Positions 8,466-19,205 are shown, counted from the stretch's first letter. The stretch: 64,000 nt of DNA from an uncultured Pseudomonadota bacterium (GCA_900696485.1 CAADGG010000090.1:1-64000); one strand, 5' to 3'. Notes: generated by a model not told the origin, from the letters alone. Translations and numbers: made by a program.

Positions 8466-8770
8466 GTTCTTCACGGAGTCACGAGAGCGAGGACCGATCG
8501 CAACGGGGTGATCGCGTGCCAGCCGCGGCGGCCACCGGCCGATCGCAGGCCGGCTGATCACGAGCCAGCCGCAGCGGCGGCCGGCGCTCGCGAACGACCA
8601 CCGACGACATCGACCGCCGAGGCATCGAGGCGGCGCCATCGCGAGCCCGAGCTGGCTCACGGGGGATCCGGTTCCGTCCTCGTAGGCGTCCTCGGGGACC
8701 TTCCCGTGGGCCCTGGAGCCCCCGGTTCCGAACGGCCCTTTCCCAACCCCAACGGAGACCTCACCGCCCC
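8466..8770 (+). promoter_or_regulatory. Long untranslated leader of ilvC
   Basis: About 300 bases without a credible gene. It holds an imperfect direct repeat (8518-8533 and 8564-8582) and several GC-rich self-complementary stretches. I see no T-box core, no leader peptide rich in Ile/Val/Leu and no T-run terminator, so the mode of control, if any, is unknown. A/C-rich sequence with AACGGAGAC at 8750-8758 precedes the ATG. Confidence 0.4.
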
Positions 8771-9793
8771 ATGGACCTTCGCATCTTCTATGACAAGGAC
8801 GCGGACCTCGCTCGGCTCGCCGGCAAGACCGTCGCGATCATCGGCTACGGCAGCCAAGGCCACGCCCACGCGCTGAACCTGCGCGACTCGGGCGTGAACG
8901 TGTTGGTCGGGCTGCGCAAGGATTCGGGGTCGTGGCCGAAGGCCGAGGCCGAGGGGCTCCGCGTGCTCGAGCCCGCGGCGGCTGCCCGCGAGGCCGATGT
9001 GGTCATGCTGGTCGTTCCCGACGAGACGGCGGCGCAGATCTACCGCGACGAGATCGCGCCGGGGCTGCAGCCGGGCAACCACCTGGCGGTGGCCCATGGC
9101 TTCAACGTGCACTTCCGGCAGATTGTTGCGCCGGAGGGAGTGGCCGTCTGGTTGGTCGCGCCGAAGGGTCCGGGTCACACCGTGCGCGGTCACTATGCCG
9201 AGGGCAAGGGCGTCCCGTGCCTGGTCGCCGTGGATCAGGATCCGAACGGGGATGCGCTGCCGGTGGCACTGGCGTATGCGAAGGGCATCGGCGGCGGGCG
9301 CGCCGGGATCCTCGAGACGAGCTTCCGGGAGGAGACCGAGACGGATCTCTTCGGGGAGCAGTCGGTTCTGTGCGGAGGTCTGACCGCGTTGATGCAGGCG
9401 GGCTACGAGACGCTGGTGGAAGCTGGCTACGCGCCGGAGATGGCCTACTTCGAATGCATTCACGAAGTCAAGCTGATCGTCGATCTGATCTACGAGGGAG
9501 GGGTCGCCAACATGCGCTACTCGGTGTCCAACACCGCCGAGTATGGAGACCTGACGCGCGGCCCGCGCCTCATCGACGATGGTGTGAAACAGCGCATGAA
9601 GCAGGTGCTCGCCGAGATCCAGAAGGGCGAGTTCGCGCGCGAGTTCATCCTCGAGAATCGCGCCGGACGGCCGAGCTTCGAAGCGCTGCGGCGGCGGGGC
9701 GCCGAGCATCCGCTCGAGGAGGTCGGCGCACGGCTGCGCGGCCTCATGCCGTGGCTGCAGGAGAAGCGGCTGGTCGACCGCTCGAAGAACTGA
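8771..9793 (+). CDS. ilvC: Ketol-acid reductoisomerase, class I
   Basis: Second common step of valine/isoleucine synthesis: Mg-dependent isomerisation plus NAD(P)H reduction. 340 residues, the short (class I) form. [10 protein letters not shown] (25-34) is the Rossmann loop. The knotted C-terminal domain carries [10 protein letters not shown] and the [12 protein letters not shown] segment with the metal-binding Glu/Asp residues. The loop that normally grips the NADPH 2'-phosphate reads RKDSGS (49-54), with Asp51 where a Gly is common. Head gene of the cluster ilvC-psd-pssA-leuA-leuB. Confidence 0.96.
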   Translation: MDLRIFYDKDADLARLAGKTVAIIGYGSQGHAHALNLRDSGVNVLVGLRKDSGSWPKAEAEGLRVLEPAAAAREADVVMLVVPDETAAQIYRDEIAPGLQPGNHLAVAHGFNVHFRQIVAPEGVAVWLVAPKGPGHTVRGHYAEGKGVPCLVAVDQDPNGDALPVALAYAKGIGGGRAGILETSFREETETDLFGEQSVLCGGLTALMQAGYETLVEAGYAPEMAYFECIHEVKLIVDLIYEGGVANMRYSVSNTAEYGDLTRGPRLIDDGVKQRMKQVLAEIQKGEFAREFILENRAGRPSFEALRRRGAEHPLEEVGARLRGLMPWLQEKRLVDRSKN

Positions 9794-9800
9794 GGAGGCG

Positions 9801-10484
9801 ATGAGCGAGGCGTCGCAGGCGGGCCCGGTCTTCGCGGAGCGTCCTACGGCGCCCGTGATCGCCGACGCCTGGGCCTTTGCGGGCCCTGCCGGCCTCGCGG
9901 GCGCCAGCCTGATCCTGCTCGGCTGGCCGTGGGTCGGCGCCGGACTCGTCGCCTTCGCCGGATTCTGTATCGCGTTCTTCCGCAATCCCGTACGCCGCTT
10001 CTCCGGGGGCGAACGAGATGTCGTGGCGCCCGCCGACGGCCGCGTTCTCGCCGTCGACGAGATCGAGGACGAGGCCCATGGCAAGGGTCTGCGCATCGGC
10101 ATCTTCTTGTCGGTGTTCGACGTGCACGTGAATCGTGCGCCGGTGCGCGGGCGGGTGCGGTCGATCGAGCGGGGCGGCAGCCGCTTTCTCGCGGCGTTCG
10201 ACCCGCGCGGCGAGCGCGAGAACGTCCGGCTCGCGATGACGCTCGAGATGGAGGACGGCCGCCGTGTCGTCGTGACGCAGATCACCGGGCTGATCGCGCG
10301 GCGGATCGTGTGTCATCCGCGTGTCGGGGAGTGGCTCGAGAGGGGACAGCGCTACGGCCTGATCCGCTTCGGTTCGCGCACGGATGTGTGGCTCCCGCCC
10401 GGATCGACGGCCTGCGTGCAACGCGGGGATCGTGTCCGCGGGGGGGCCACACGCCTCGCGCAGCTGCCGGAGACTGTGGCGTGA
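9801..10484 (+). CDS. psd: Phosphatidylserine decarboxylase proenzyme (short type)
   Basis: Makes phosphatidylethanolamine from phosphatidylserine using a pyruvoyl group formed by self-cleavage. 227 residues, the short PSD class. An N-terminal hydrophobic stretch (about 22-62) anchors it to the membrane. FRNPVR and VVAPADGRV follow, then FDVHVNRAPV with the active-site histidines, and the cleavage site in RFGSRTDV, where Ser192 becomes the pyruvoyl residue. Seven bases after ilvC; its stop overlaps the pssA GTG. Confidence 0.93.
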   Translation: MSEASQAGPVFAERPTAPVIADAWAFAGPAGLAGASLILLGWPWVGAGLVAFAGFCIAFFRNPVRRFSGGERDVVAPADGRVLAVDEIEDEAHGKGLRIGIFLSVFDVHVNRAPVRGRVRSIERGGSRFLAAFDPRGERENVRLAMTLEMEDGRRVVVTQITGLIARRIVCHPRVGEWLERGQRYGLIRFGSRTDVWLPPGSTACVQRGDRVRGGATRLAQLPETVA

Positions 10485-11320
10485 GCGGGCCGTTCTTCGA
10501 AACCGAGCGACCGGAGGAGCGCGGCGGTCGCCGGCGGCGGCGTCGCCGGCGCAGCGACGAACGCCGCGGGATCTACCTGCTGCCGCAGCTCTTCACCACC
10601 GCGAATCTGTTCTTCGGCTTCTTCTCGTTGATCCAGTCCACGCAGGGCCACTTCGACCGGGCGGCGGGCGGGATCGTGCTGGCCGCCATCTTCGATGCGC
10701 TCGATGGGCGCGTGGCGCGGCTCTCGCGGGCGACCTCCCGCTTCGGCAGTGAGTACGACTCGCTCGCCGACATGGTTTCGTTCGGCGTGGCGCCGGCGTT
10801 CCTCGCCTACATGGCCGGAGACCTCGGGCAGCTCGAACGAACCGGCTGGATCCTCGCGTTCCTGTTCACTGCCTGCGCGGCCCTGCGGCTCGCTCGCTTC
10901 AACGTGCACAGCTCGCGCTTCCAGGGCCGCTTCGAAGGCCTGCCGAGCCCGGCGGCGGCCGGCATGGTGGCGAGCACGCAGTGGTTCGACACGTTCCTGC
11001 GCGGACAGGGCTACGACGTCAACCTGCCTCCCTTGGTCATCGGGAGTGGCCTCGCCAGCCTCGCCTTGCTGATGGTCAGCGCCGTCCCCTACCGGAGTTT
11101 CAAGGAGATCGACCTCCGGCACGGGTTCCGCACGCTGGTGCTGATCATCGTCGCACTCGCCGTGGTGGTGCAGGAACCCTCGCTCTGGCTGTTCGCGATC
11201 GGCGTCGCCTACGTCACGTCCGGACCGGCCGAATGGGCGTGGCGGTCGCTCGCTGGCCGGCATCTGGAGCCTGCCGCCGACTCGGAATCGATCGCATCTC
11301 GAGAGGAGACGCGCGTATGA
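10481..11320 (+). CDS. pssA: CDP-diacylglycerol-serine O-phosphatidyltransferase
   Basis: Integral membrane enzyme making phosphatidylserine for the preceding psd product. The CDP-alcohol transferase signature D-x2-D-G-x2-A-R-x8-G-x3-D-x3-D is complete at residues 72-97 (FDALDGRVAR then GSEYDSLAD). Several membrane helices follow. The first 30 residues are highly basic with an uninterrupted Arg run (17-24). Starts at the GTG overlapping psd and ends overlapping the leuA ATG, so psd-pssA-leuA are coupled. Confidence 0.93.
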   Translation: MSGPFFETERPEERGGRRRRRRRRSDERRGIYLLPQLFTTANLFFGFFSLIQSTQGHFDRAAGGIVLAAIFDALDGRVARLSRATSRFGSEYDSLADMVSFGVAPAFLAYMAGDLGQLERTGWILAFLFTACAALRLARFNVHSSRFQGRFEGLPSPAAAGMVASTQWFDTFLRGQGYDVNLPPLVIGSGLASLALLMVSAVPYRSFKEIDLRHGFRTLVLIIVALAVVVQEPSLWLFAIGVAYVTSGPAEWAWRSLAGRHLEPAADSESIASREETRV

Positions 11321-12903
11321 GCAGCGAAGTCCAGCGCGGTCCGCAGCCCGAAGCAACCCCCTCCGAGCAAGTCTGGATCTTCGACACCACCCTGCGCGAT
11401 GGCGAACAGTCTCCCGGTTGCAGCATGAACCTGCCGGAGAAGCTGAGCCTTGCGCGTCAGCTCGAGCGGCTCGGCGTCGACGTCATCGAAGCGGGATTCC
11501 CGGTCGCGAGTGAGGGAGACTTCGAGGCGGTGAAGGCGATCGCGCAGGCTCTGCGCGAACCGGTGATCTGCGGTCTCGCGCGCACCGGGCGCGGCGACAT
11601 CGAGCGAGCCGCCCAGGCGCTCGAGGGGGCGAGACGTCCGCGCATCCACACCTTCATCGCGACCAGCGACATCCACCTCGAGCACAAGCTGCGCATGAGC
11701 CGCGAACGGGTGCTGGAGGAGATCGATCGAGCCGTTCGACAGGCGCGCGGTCACGTCGACGACGTCGAGTTCTCGGCCGAAGACGCCACGCGCTCGGACA
11801 GGGATTTCCTCGTGCAGGCGTTCACGACCGCGCTCACGGCGGGGGCGTCGACCCTCAACGTACCGGACACCGTCGGCTATACCACGCCCGACGAGTTCGG
11901 GGCGCTGATCCGATATCTGGCCGAGCGGATTCCAGACCTCTCGCGCGCGCGGCTTTCGGTGCACTGTCACGACGACCTCGGCCTTTCCGTCGCCAACAGC
12001 CTTGCGGCCGTGCGTGCCGGAGCGCGCCAGGTGGAGTGCACCGTCAACGGAATCGGTGAGCGAGCCGGCAACACCGCGATGGAAGAAGTGGTGATGGCGA
12101 TCCGCACCCGGCCGGACGTGTTCTCCGGCGTCCACACGGCCATCCGCGGGGAGGAGATCTATCCGACCAGCCGGCTGCTCTCTTCGATCATCGGAGTCGC
12201 CGTGCAGCCCAACAAGGCGATCGTCGGAGCCAACGCCTTCGCACACGAGGCCGGTATTCATCAGGACGGGGTGCTGAAGGCGGCGATCACCTACGAGATC
12301 ATGACCCCTCGCTCGATCGGGCGGTCCTCGAACGAGTTGGTGCTCGGCAAGCACTCCGGACGGCACGCCTTCCGCGAGCGGCTGACGGAACTCGGTTTCG
12401 GGCTCGAGGGCGAGGAGTTCGAGCGGGCCTTCAAGCGCTTCAAGGATCTCGCGGACAAGAAGAAGAGCATCTTCAACGAGGATCTCGAGGCGATCGTGGC
12501 CGACGCCGTGGTGCAGAGCGATGAGCGCTTCGAGTTCCGCCAGCTGGCCGTGCTCTCGGGGAGCTTTCCGACCCCCACGGCGACCGTCGAACTGTGCATC
12601 GACGGCTCCCCCCGCAAGACGACCGCCGCGGGCGTCGGGCCGGTGGACGCGATCTTCAAGGCCGTGACGGAACTCACGGAGACCAAGAGCGAGCTGGTGC
12701 GCTATCAGGTGAACGCCATCACGGCGGGGCTCGATGCGCAGGGAGAGGTCTCAGTGACACTCTCCGAGGACGGCCGTCGGGTGATCGGACATGGCGCGCA
12801 CTACGATGTCCTCGTGGCCAGCACGAAGGCCTACGTTCATGCGCTCAACAAGCTCGAGTGGCACAAACGACGGCGTGGGGCCGTGGAGCCAAGAGGGGTC
12901 TAG
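11317..12903 (+). CDS. leuA: 2-isopropylmalate synthase
   Basis: First committed step of leucine synthesis (acetyl-CoA plus 2-oxoisovalerate). 528 residues. DTTLRDGEQSPG begins the TIM-barrel. The metal site is in SVHCHDDLGLSVANS, and NGIGERAGN and the HEAGIHQDG segment are present. The C-terminal LeuA dimer/regulatory domain (about 390-510) is intact, so leucine feedback inhibition is likely. The ATG at 11317 is preceded by GAGAGGAGA and overlaps the pssA stop. Confidence 0.96.
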   Translation: MSSEVQRGPQPEATPSEQVWIFDTTLRDGEQSPGCSMNLPEKLSLARQLERLGVDVIEAGFPVASEGDFEAVKAIAQALREPVICGLARTGRGDIERAAQALEGARRPRIHTFIATSDIHLEHKLRMSRERVLEEIDRAVRQARGHVDDVEFSAEDATRSDRDFLVQAFTTALTAGASTLNVPDTVGYTTPDEFGALIRYLAERIPDLSRARLSVHCHDDLGLSVANSLAAVRAGARQVECTVNGIGERAGNTAMEEVVMAIRTRPDVFSGVHTAIRGEEIYPTSRLLSSIIGVAVQPNKAIVGANAFAHEAGIHQDGVLKAAITYEIMTPRSIGRSSNELVLGKHSGRHAFRERLTELGFGLEGEEFERAFKRFKDLADKKKSIFNEDLEAIVADAVVQSDERFEFRQLAVLSGSFPTPTATVELCIDGSPRKTTAAGVGPVDAIFKAVTELTETKSELVRYQVNAITAGLDAQGEVSVTLSEDGRRVIGHGAHYDVLVASTKAYVHALNKLEWHKRRRGAVEPRGV

Positions 12904-12905
12904 CC

Positions 12906-13988
12906 ATGGAAGCGCAGATCGTGGTGCTGGCGGGGGATGGCATCGGTCCGGAGGTGACGCGCGAAGCGCGCCGCGTTCTCGAGGTGGTGGCGGTGCGCCA
13001 CGACTGCAAACTCGTGTTCGAGGAGCACCTGATCGGCGGAGCTTCGATCGACGTGCACGGAACACCCCTGCGAGACGAAGTGGTCGCGCGTGCGCGCGCC
13101 AGCCGCGCCGTGTTGCTGGGCGCCGTCGGCGGAACTCGTTGGGACGAGCTTCCGGTCGATCGGCGGCCCGAGAAGGGCCTGCTGCGGATCCGGAAGGAGC
13201 TGGGCCTGTACGCCAATCTGCGACCCGCCGCGGTGTTCCCGGCCTTGGCGCAGGCGTCGAGCCTGCGCGCCGAGATCATCGACGGCATCGACATGCTGGT
13301 GGTTCGCGAACTCACGGGCGGCCTCTACTTCGGCGAGCCGCGCGGCATCGAAGTCCGCAACGGATGCCGCGAAGCGCGCAATACGCTGGTTTACGACGAG
13401 CACGAGATCGCACGGATCGCACGGGTGGCGTTCATCGCGGCGCGCGGCCGCCGCCGGCACCTGACGCACGTGCACAAGGCCAACGTCCTCGAGACCTCGC
13501 AGCTGTGGATGCAGGTCGTCGAGGAGGTCGCTCGGGACTACCCCGACGTGACGCTTGCCCATCAACTCGTCGATTCGTGCGCGATGCTGCTGGTGCGCGA
13601 TCCACGGCGCTTCGACGTGATCGTCACGGAGAACCTGTTCGGTGACATCCTCTCCGACGAAGCCGCGATGATCACCGGCTCGCTCGGCATGCTGCCGTCA
13701 GCGAGTCTCGGGGATGGCGGCATCGGGCTGTACGAACCGGTTCACGGCTCGGCGCCGGATATCGCCGGTCAGGACGTCGCGAATCCGCTCGCGGCCATCC
13801 TGTCGGCGGCGATGTTGCTCGAGCATTCTCTCGATGCGATCGCGGCGGCGGCCGAGATCCGCGAGGCGGTGACCGCCGTTCTGGCAGCCGGTCATCGCAC
13901 GCAGGATCTGCTGCTCCCCGGGGAGCAGCGACCGACGGTCGGGTGTCGCGCCATGGGCGATCTCGTCCTGGCCCAGTTGGGGGCGTAG
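12906..13988 (+). CDS. leuB: 3-isopropylmalate dehydrogenase
   Basis: NAD-dependent oxidative decarboxylation in leucine synthesis. 360 residues. VVLAGDGIGPEV at the N-terminus, VRELTGGLYFGEPRG and the FGDILSDEAAMITGSLGMLPSAS metal/NAD region, and EPVHGSAPDIAGQDVANP are all present. Two bases after leuA. leuC and leuD (isopropylmalate isomerase), which lie between leuA and leuB in comparable clusters, are not here and must be elsewhere. The stop TAG overlaps the next GTG. Confidence 0.96.
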   Translation: MEAQIVVLAGDGIGPEVTREARRVLEVVAVRHDCKLVFEEHLIGGASIDVHGTPLRDEVVARARASRAVLLGAVGGTRWDELPVDRRPEKGLLRIRKELGLYANLRPAAVFPALAQASSLRAEIIDGIDMLVVRELTGGLYFGEPRGIEVRNGCREARNTLVYDEHEIARIARVAFIAARGRRRHLTHVHKANVLETSQLWMQVVEEVARDYPDVTLAHQLVDSCAMLLVRDPRRFDVIVTENLFGDILSDEAAMITGSLGMLPSASLGDGGIGLYEPVHGSAPDIAGQDVANPLAAILSAAMLLEHSLDAIAAAAEIREAVTAVLAAGHRTQDLLLPGEQRPTVGCRAMGDLVLAQLGA

Positions 13989-14986
13989 TGGCGGAGGGTC
14001 TCTGCATCGCGGTCGTCGGGGCAACCGGCGCGCTCGGCTCCGAGGTCCTGGCCGCACTCGATGCGACCGGGCTTCCGATCCGGAAGCTGCTGCCGATTGC
14101 GACGGATCGTTCGGTCGGTGTCGAGCTCGAGTTCCGGGGGGTTGCGTGCCCGATCGAAACCGAGCACGCGGCTCTCGAGGGTACGGATGTCGTTTTCGTG
14201 TGTACTCCGCCGGGGGTAGCGCTCGATTGGATCGCCGAGGCAGTGGTCCGGAATCTGCTGGTGATCGACCTCTCGGGGGCGATCCAGGGCAGCGCGGCGC
14301 TGGCGCAGCGTTCCGGATTCGAGCAGCTGCTCGCGTCGCCGGAGGCCTCGCTGATGGCGCCGTTCCCGGGCCCGGAGCTGGCCTGGCTGCGGGTGCTGAC
14401 GCCGTTGCACGAAGCCTTCGGCATCCGGCGCATCGTGGCGACCGCCCTGATGTCGGCATCGAGCTCGGGACGCGCGGGCGTCGACGCCCTGTACGAGGAG
14501 ACGCTGGCGCTTCTGGGCCTGCGCGAGGACGCGGAAGGCGAGTCGTCTTCGCTCGATCACCCGATCGCGCTCGACGTCCTCCCGTGGTCCGGAGAGATGG
14601 AGGAGGACGGTACCTCCCCGGCCGAGCGGAGGATCGCGGCCTCGCTGCGCCGGGCGCTCGGGGACGCGGTGACTCTCAGCATCACGGTGGTGCGCGTTCC
14701 GACCTTCTGCGGAGACGGCGTCAGTCTGGCGATCGAATGCGCGGGTCCCGTGACGCCGACGAAGGTCCGCGACGTCCTGCGCAGATCTCTCGACGTCGAA
14801 CTCGTCGAGGATCCCCGCGGACCCACGACGCGCGGGGCGGCGGGTACGGAACGCGTCCGAGTGGGCCGGATCCGGCAGGATCCGTCTCGGGAGGACGTGG
14901 TGTTGCTGTGGCTCGCGGCGGATCCGGCGCGGCTCGCGGCGATCGACGCCGTCCGGACGGTGATCGGTCGTTTCGGGCTGCCCTGA
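13988..14986 (+). CDS. usg: USG-1-like aspartate-semialdehyde dehydrogenase homologue, catalytic residues absent
   Basis: Full-length member of the Asd/USG-1 family. VVGATGALGSEVL at 9-21 is the NADP loop, and the segment TALMSASSSGRAGVDALYEE (152-171) matches USG-1. The family's nucleophilic Cys (normally in a NPNCST context) is replaced: the equivalent stretch reads SPEAS with Ala120. The catalytic His of the RV...HS motif is replaced by Asp near 243 (RVPTFCGDG). It is therefore unlikely to reduce aspartyl phosphate. It sits next to truA, as usg does in E. coli. Function unknown; GTG start overlapping the leuB stop. A real asd is not in the window. Confidence 0.82.
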   Translation: MAEGLCIAVVGATGALGSEVLAALDATGLPIRKLLPIATDRSVGVELEFRGVACPIETEHAALEGTDVVFVCTPPGVALDWIAEAVVRNLLVIDLSGAIQGSAALAQRSGFEQLLASPEASLMAPFPGPELAWLRVLTPLHEAFGIRRIVATALMSASSSGRAGVDALYEETLALLGLREDAEGESSSLDHPIALDVLPWSGEMEEDGTSPAERRIAASLRRALGDAVTLSITVVRVPTFCGDGVSLAIECAGPVTPTKVRDVLRRSLDVELVEDPRGPTTRGAAGTERVRVGRIRQDPSREDVVLLWLAADPARLAAIDAVRTVIGRFGLP

Positions 14987-14999
14987 GCGATTCGCACGG

Positions 15000-15860
15000 G
15001 TGGCGGACGATGCGGTGATCCCGGACGCGGACACGCGCGAGAGCGAAGGCCTCGCTGCGACCTTGGCCGCCCGGAGGATTCCCAACTGGCGGCTGGTTCT
15101 CGAGTACGACGGCACGGACTTCGCGGGCTGGCAGCGGCAGCCCGGAGCCGTCCGTACCGTGCAGGGGGTCCTCGAGCGCGCCTTCGCCCAGATCAGCGGG
15201 GATGCCGTCGCCGCGATCGGCGCCGGCCGGACCGACGCGGGTGTTCATGCGGAAGCGCAGCTCGTGAGCGTGCGAGCCACGACCCGTCTCGATCCCGCGA
15301 CACTGCAGCGTGCCCTCAATGCGCTGCTCCCGTGCGACGTCGCCGTCCGCTCCGTCGACCCGGCTCCGGACTGCTTCCATGCCCGGCGCAGCGCCCGATC
15401 CAAGCTCTACGAGTACCGCCTCTGGGCCCATCCGTTGCGCTCGCCGCTGCGCGAGCGCTTCGCGTGCTGGGTGAGGGAGCCGCTCGACCTGGCGGCCGCG
15501 CAGGAGGCGTCGTCGTTGTTGGTCGGGACACACGATTTCGCGAGCTTCTGTGGAGCCGGCGGCTCCGCGCGCACGACGATCCGGACGATCTCCCGCGCCG
15601 CGTGGCGAGGCGCCGCCCCTGGCCTGGTGTCGTTCGAGGTCGAGGGGCCGGGCTTCCTGCGCCACATGGTCCGCAATCTCGTCGGAAGCCTGCTCGAGGT
15701 CGCCCGGGGCCGGCGCCCGCCCGGCTGGATCCGCGAACTCCTCGCCGTCCGGGATCGGACCCGGGCCGGCCCGACGGCACCGGCCCGCGGGCTGACCCTC
15801 GTTCGCGTGGACGACGGATTCCCAGTGGGAATCCAACACCTTGGCCATCGTCCGGGTTGA
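15000..15860 (+). CDS. truA: tRNA pseudouridine(38-40) synthase TruA
   Basis: Isomerises uridines 38-40 in the tRNA anticodon arm. The catalytic Asp79 is in AGRTDAGVHA. LEYDGTDFAGWQRQP begins the catalytic domain near residue 33, and FLRHMVRNLVGSLLEV is the conserved C-terminal helix. 286 residues with a roughly 28-residue N-terminal extension if the GTG at 15000 is used. A start closer to LVLEYDG cannot be excluded, since no clear ribosome site precedes 15000. Thirteen bases after usg. Confidence 0.94.
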   Translation: MADDAVIPDADTRESEGLAATLAARRIPNWRLVLEYDGTDFAGWQRQPGAVRTVQGVLERAFAQISGDAVAAIGAGRTDAGVHAEAQLVSVRATTRLDPATLQRALNALLPCDVAVRSVDPAPDCFHARRSARSKLYEYRLWAHPLRSPLRERFACWVREPLDLAAAQEASSLLVGTHDFASFCGAGGSARTTIRTISRAAWRGAAPGLVSFEVEGPGFLRHMVRNLVGSLLEVARGRRPPGWIRELLAVRDRTRAGPTAPARGLTLVRVDDGFPVGIQHLGHRPG

Positions 15861-15908
15861 CGTGTCCGGCGCCCTCGGCTATCCACGGCCGTCTTCCAGG
15901 AGGCCCTG

Positions 15909-16364
15909 ATGCCCGCCGTTCATCCGCCGCGGCCGACGCGCTCGATCAAGCCGTCCGAGGTGACCCCCCGCTGGTGGGTCGTCGATGCCGCTGGCCAGAC
16001 TCTCGGTCGCCTGGCGGCCCAGATCGCCGCACGCCTGCGCGGCAAGAACAGCGTGCAGTTCACGCCCCACGCCGACAACGGGGATTTCATCGTCGTCGTG
16101 AACGCCGACCAGATCCGTCTTTCCGGCCGCAAGCGCGAACAGAAGGTCTACTACCGACATTCGGGCTACCGGGGCCATCTTCGCTCGCGCACGGCGGACC
16201 AGGTCCTCACCGGAGCGCATCCCGAGCGTGTCGTCGAGGAGGCGGTGCGCGGCATGCTCCCGCACAACGCGCTCGGCCGGAAACTCTATCGGAAGCTCAA
16301 GGTCTACAAGGGGGCCGAGCATCCTCACGCCGCACAGAAGCCGGAGGTCCTGAGCGTTGGCTGA
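15909..16364 (+). CDS. rplM: 50S ribosomal protein L13
   Basis: Large-subunit protein binding 23S rRNA early in assembly. [19 protein letters not shown] and [20 protein letters not shown] are diagnostic; 151 residues, near the usual ~142. CAGGAGG at 15897-15903 precedes the ATG. It forms the universal pair with rpsI, whose TTG start lies inside the last codons of this gene. Confidence 0.96.
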   Translation: MPAVHPPRPTRSIKPSEVTPRWWVVDAAGQTLGRLAAQIAARLRGKNSVQFTPHADNGDFIVVVNADQIRLSGRKREQKVYYRHSGYRGHLRSRTADQVLTGAHPERVVEEAVRGMLPHNALGRKLYRKLKVYKGAEHPHAAQKPEVLSVG

Positions 16365-16755
16365 AGCCGCTCTTGTCACGCCGGCCACCGGCAAGCGAAA
16401 GACTGCCGTGGCGCGGATTCGGATGAAGCCCGGAACGGGCAGCATCCTGGTGAACGGTCGCACGCTCGACGAGTACTTCGGGCGCGAGGTGCTGCGCGGC
16501 GTCGTGCGACAGGCCCTCGATCTCGTCAACCAGACCGCCCGCTGGGACATCGCGGCCAGCGTGCACGGGGGCGGGCCGACCGGCCAGGCAGGCGCCCTCC
16601 GACACGGCATTGCACGAGCCTTGGTGAGCGTCGACGACGGTCTGCGACCGCAGATCAAGCGGGGCGGCCTGCTGACTCGCGATGCCCGCAAGAAAGAGCG
16701 CAAGAAGTACGGGCAGCGCGGGGCGCGCGCGCGCTTCCAGTTCTCGAAGCGCTGA
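16357..16755 (+). CDS. rpsI: 30S ribosomal protein S9
   Basis: Small-subunit protein whose C-terminal tail reaches the P-site t[21 protein letters not shown], the region [18 protein letters not shown], and the basic tail ending FSKR are present; 132 residues. The start is TTG at 16357, preceded by CCGGAGG and overlapping the rplM stop by eight bases, so the two are translationally coupled. A strong terminator follows 34 bases after the stop. Confidence 0.96.
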   Translation: MAEAALVTPATGKRKTAVARIRMKPGTGSILVNGRTLDEYFGREVLRGVVRQALDLVNQTARWDIAASVHGGGPTGQAGALRHGIARALVSVDDGLRPQIKRGGLLTRDARKKERKKYGQRGARARFQFSKR

Positions 16756-16789
16756 GCGGCGGCGCCCGATCGCCGGACCGACCCACGTC

Positions 16790-16823
16790 GACGGGAGGTG
16801 TTCGCACCTCCCGTCTTCCTTTT
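16790..16823 (+). terminator. Intrinsic terminator after rplM-rpsI
   Basis: An 11-bp perfect stem (16790-16800 with 16805-16815) closed by a TTCG tetraloop and followed by a T-rich run. It ends the ilvC-to-rpsI gene run. Confidence 0.92.
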
Positions 16824-16893
16824 TGGGGATATCGTGTCGGCCCGTTCCGGCGCGGATCGGGCTCTCGTCTGTCCCGAGGAGTCCGCAGGGGCC

Positions 16894-17355
16894 ATGACGC
16901 GCTATTTCGCCCGGGATCCGGAGGCCGTGGGGCTCTCGGTGTCTGCGGTGGTCTGGCGGCAACAGGATCGGCGTGAGCTGCTGCTGATGCAGCGCAGCGA
17001 CAACGCGCATTGGGGAATCCCGGGGGGATTCGTCGAGCCCGGGGAGTCCCTCGCGCAGGCCGTGGCCCGGGAGGTCGCCGAGGAAACCGGCGTCCGGATC
17101 GCCGTCGGCCGACTCGTCGGCGTCTATTCGGATCCCGCGACGATGGTGGTCGCGTACCCTGACGGCCGGCGGATCCACGTCGTCAACCTGTGTTTCGAAG
17201 CGTGTCCGATCGGCGTCGGCGCCGCCACGACCCCGGACGAGACGCTCGCAAGCGGCTACTTTGCGCGCGACGCACTTCCCGAGCCGCTCGTGCCGATCCA
17301 TCGGGTGCGCATCGAGGATGCCGCCGCGGGCGACGCGCACGTGCGGGTGCGATGA
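16894..17355 (+). CDS. NUDIX hydrolase
   Basis: Hydrolyses a nucleoside diphosphate linked to another group; the substrate cannot be told from sequence. The Nudix box G-x5-E-x7-RE-x2-EE-x-G is complete (GGFVEPGES ... REVAEETG, about 44-67). 153 residues from the ATG at 16894, which has GAGGAG at 16876-16881. The GTG at 16834 would give 173 residues but starts almost in the terminator, so I prefer the ATG. Followed by pyrG after 40 bases; co-transcription with pyrG is plausible. Confidence 0.85.
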   Translation: MTRYFARDPEAVGLSVSAVVWRQQDRRELLLMQRSDNAHWGIPGGFVEPGESLAQAVAREVAEETGVRIAVGRLVGVYSDPATMVVAYPDGRRIHVVNLCFEACPIGVGAATTPDETLASGYFARDALPEPLVPIHRVRIEDAAAGDAHVRVR

Positions 17356-17395
17356 GTGTGCGGGCCAGAACTGCGGGCGCGAGAAGGGAGGGGAG

Positions 17396-19021
<1,626 letters not shown>

Positions 19022-19052
19022 GACCCGAAGCAGCCCGCGGATCCGTCCGTGC

Positions 19053-19081
19053 TTGCGGTGGTTCGGGCGTTTCTCTATTCG
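19053..19081 (+). promoter_or_regulatory. Possible promoter of the tRNA pair
   Basis: TTGCGG (19053-19058), 17-bp spacer, TATTCG (19076-19081), about 23 bases before the mature end of tRNA-Val. Both hexamers are weak; the spacing and position are the support. Confidence 0.3.
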
Positions 19082-19104
19082 TCGGGTGCGTCGGAGCAGG
19101 AAGT

Positions 19105-19180
19105 GGGGCGTTAGCTCAGCTGGAAGAGCGCCGTGTTCACACCGCGGAGGTCACTGGTTCGAGCCCAGTACGCCCCACCA
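19105..19180 (+). tRNA. tRNA-Val (anticodon CAC)
   Basis: A complete cloverleaf: 7-bp acceptor stem GGGGCGT/ACGCCCC, D-arm GCTC/GAGC, 5-bp anticodon stem (one G-U pair) with loop TTCACAC giving anticodon CAC, and T-arm ACTGG/CCAGT with TTCGAGC. CCA is encoded (19178-19180). CAC reads GTG, the expected abundant Val codon in a GC-rich genome. Confidence 0.96.
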
Positions 19181-19205
19181 GCTCCGCATCGATCGTGCCG
19201 GCCAG

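Noticed and set aside
8466-8770. T-box riboswitch before ilvC
   Set aside because: No T-box core sequence and no terminator/antiterminator pair with a T-run.
13988-14986. Frameshift or pseudogene explanation for the lost catalytic Cys
   Set aside because: The frame is intact and the sequence around the site aligns with USG-1, so it is a substitution, not a break.
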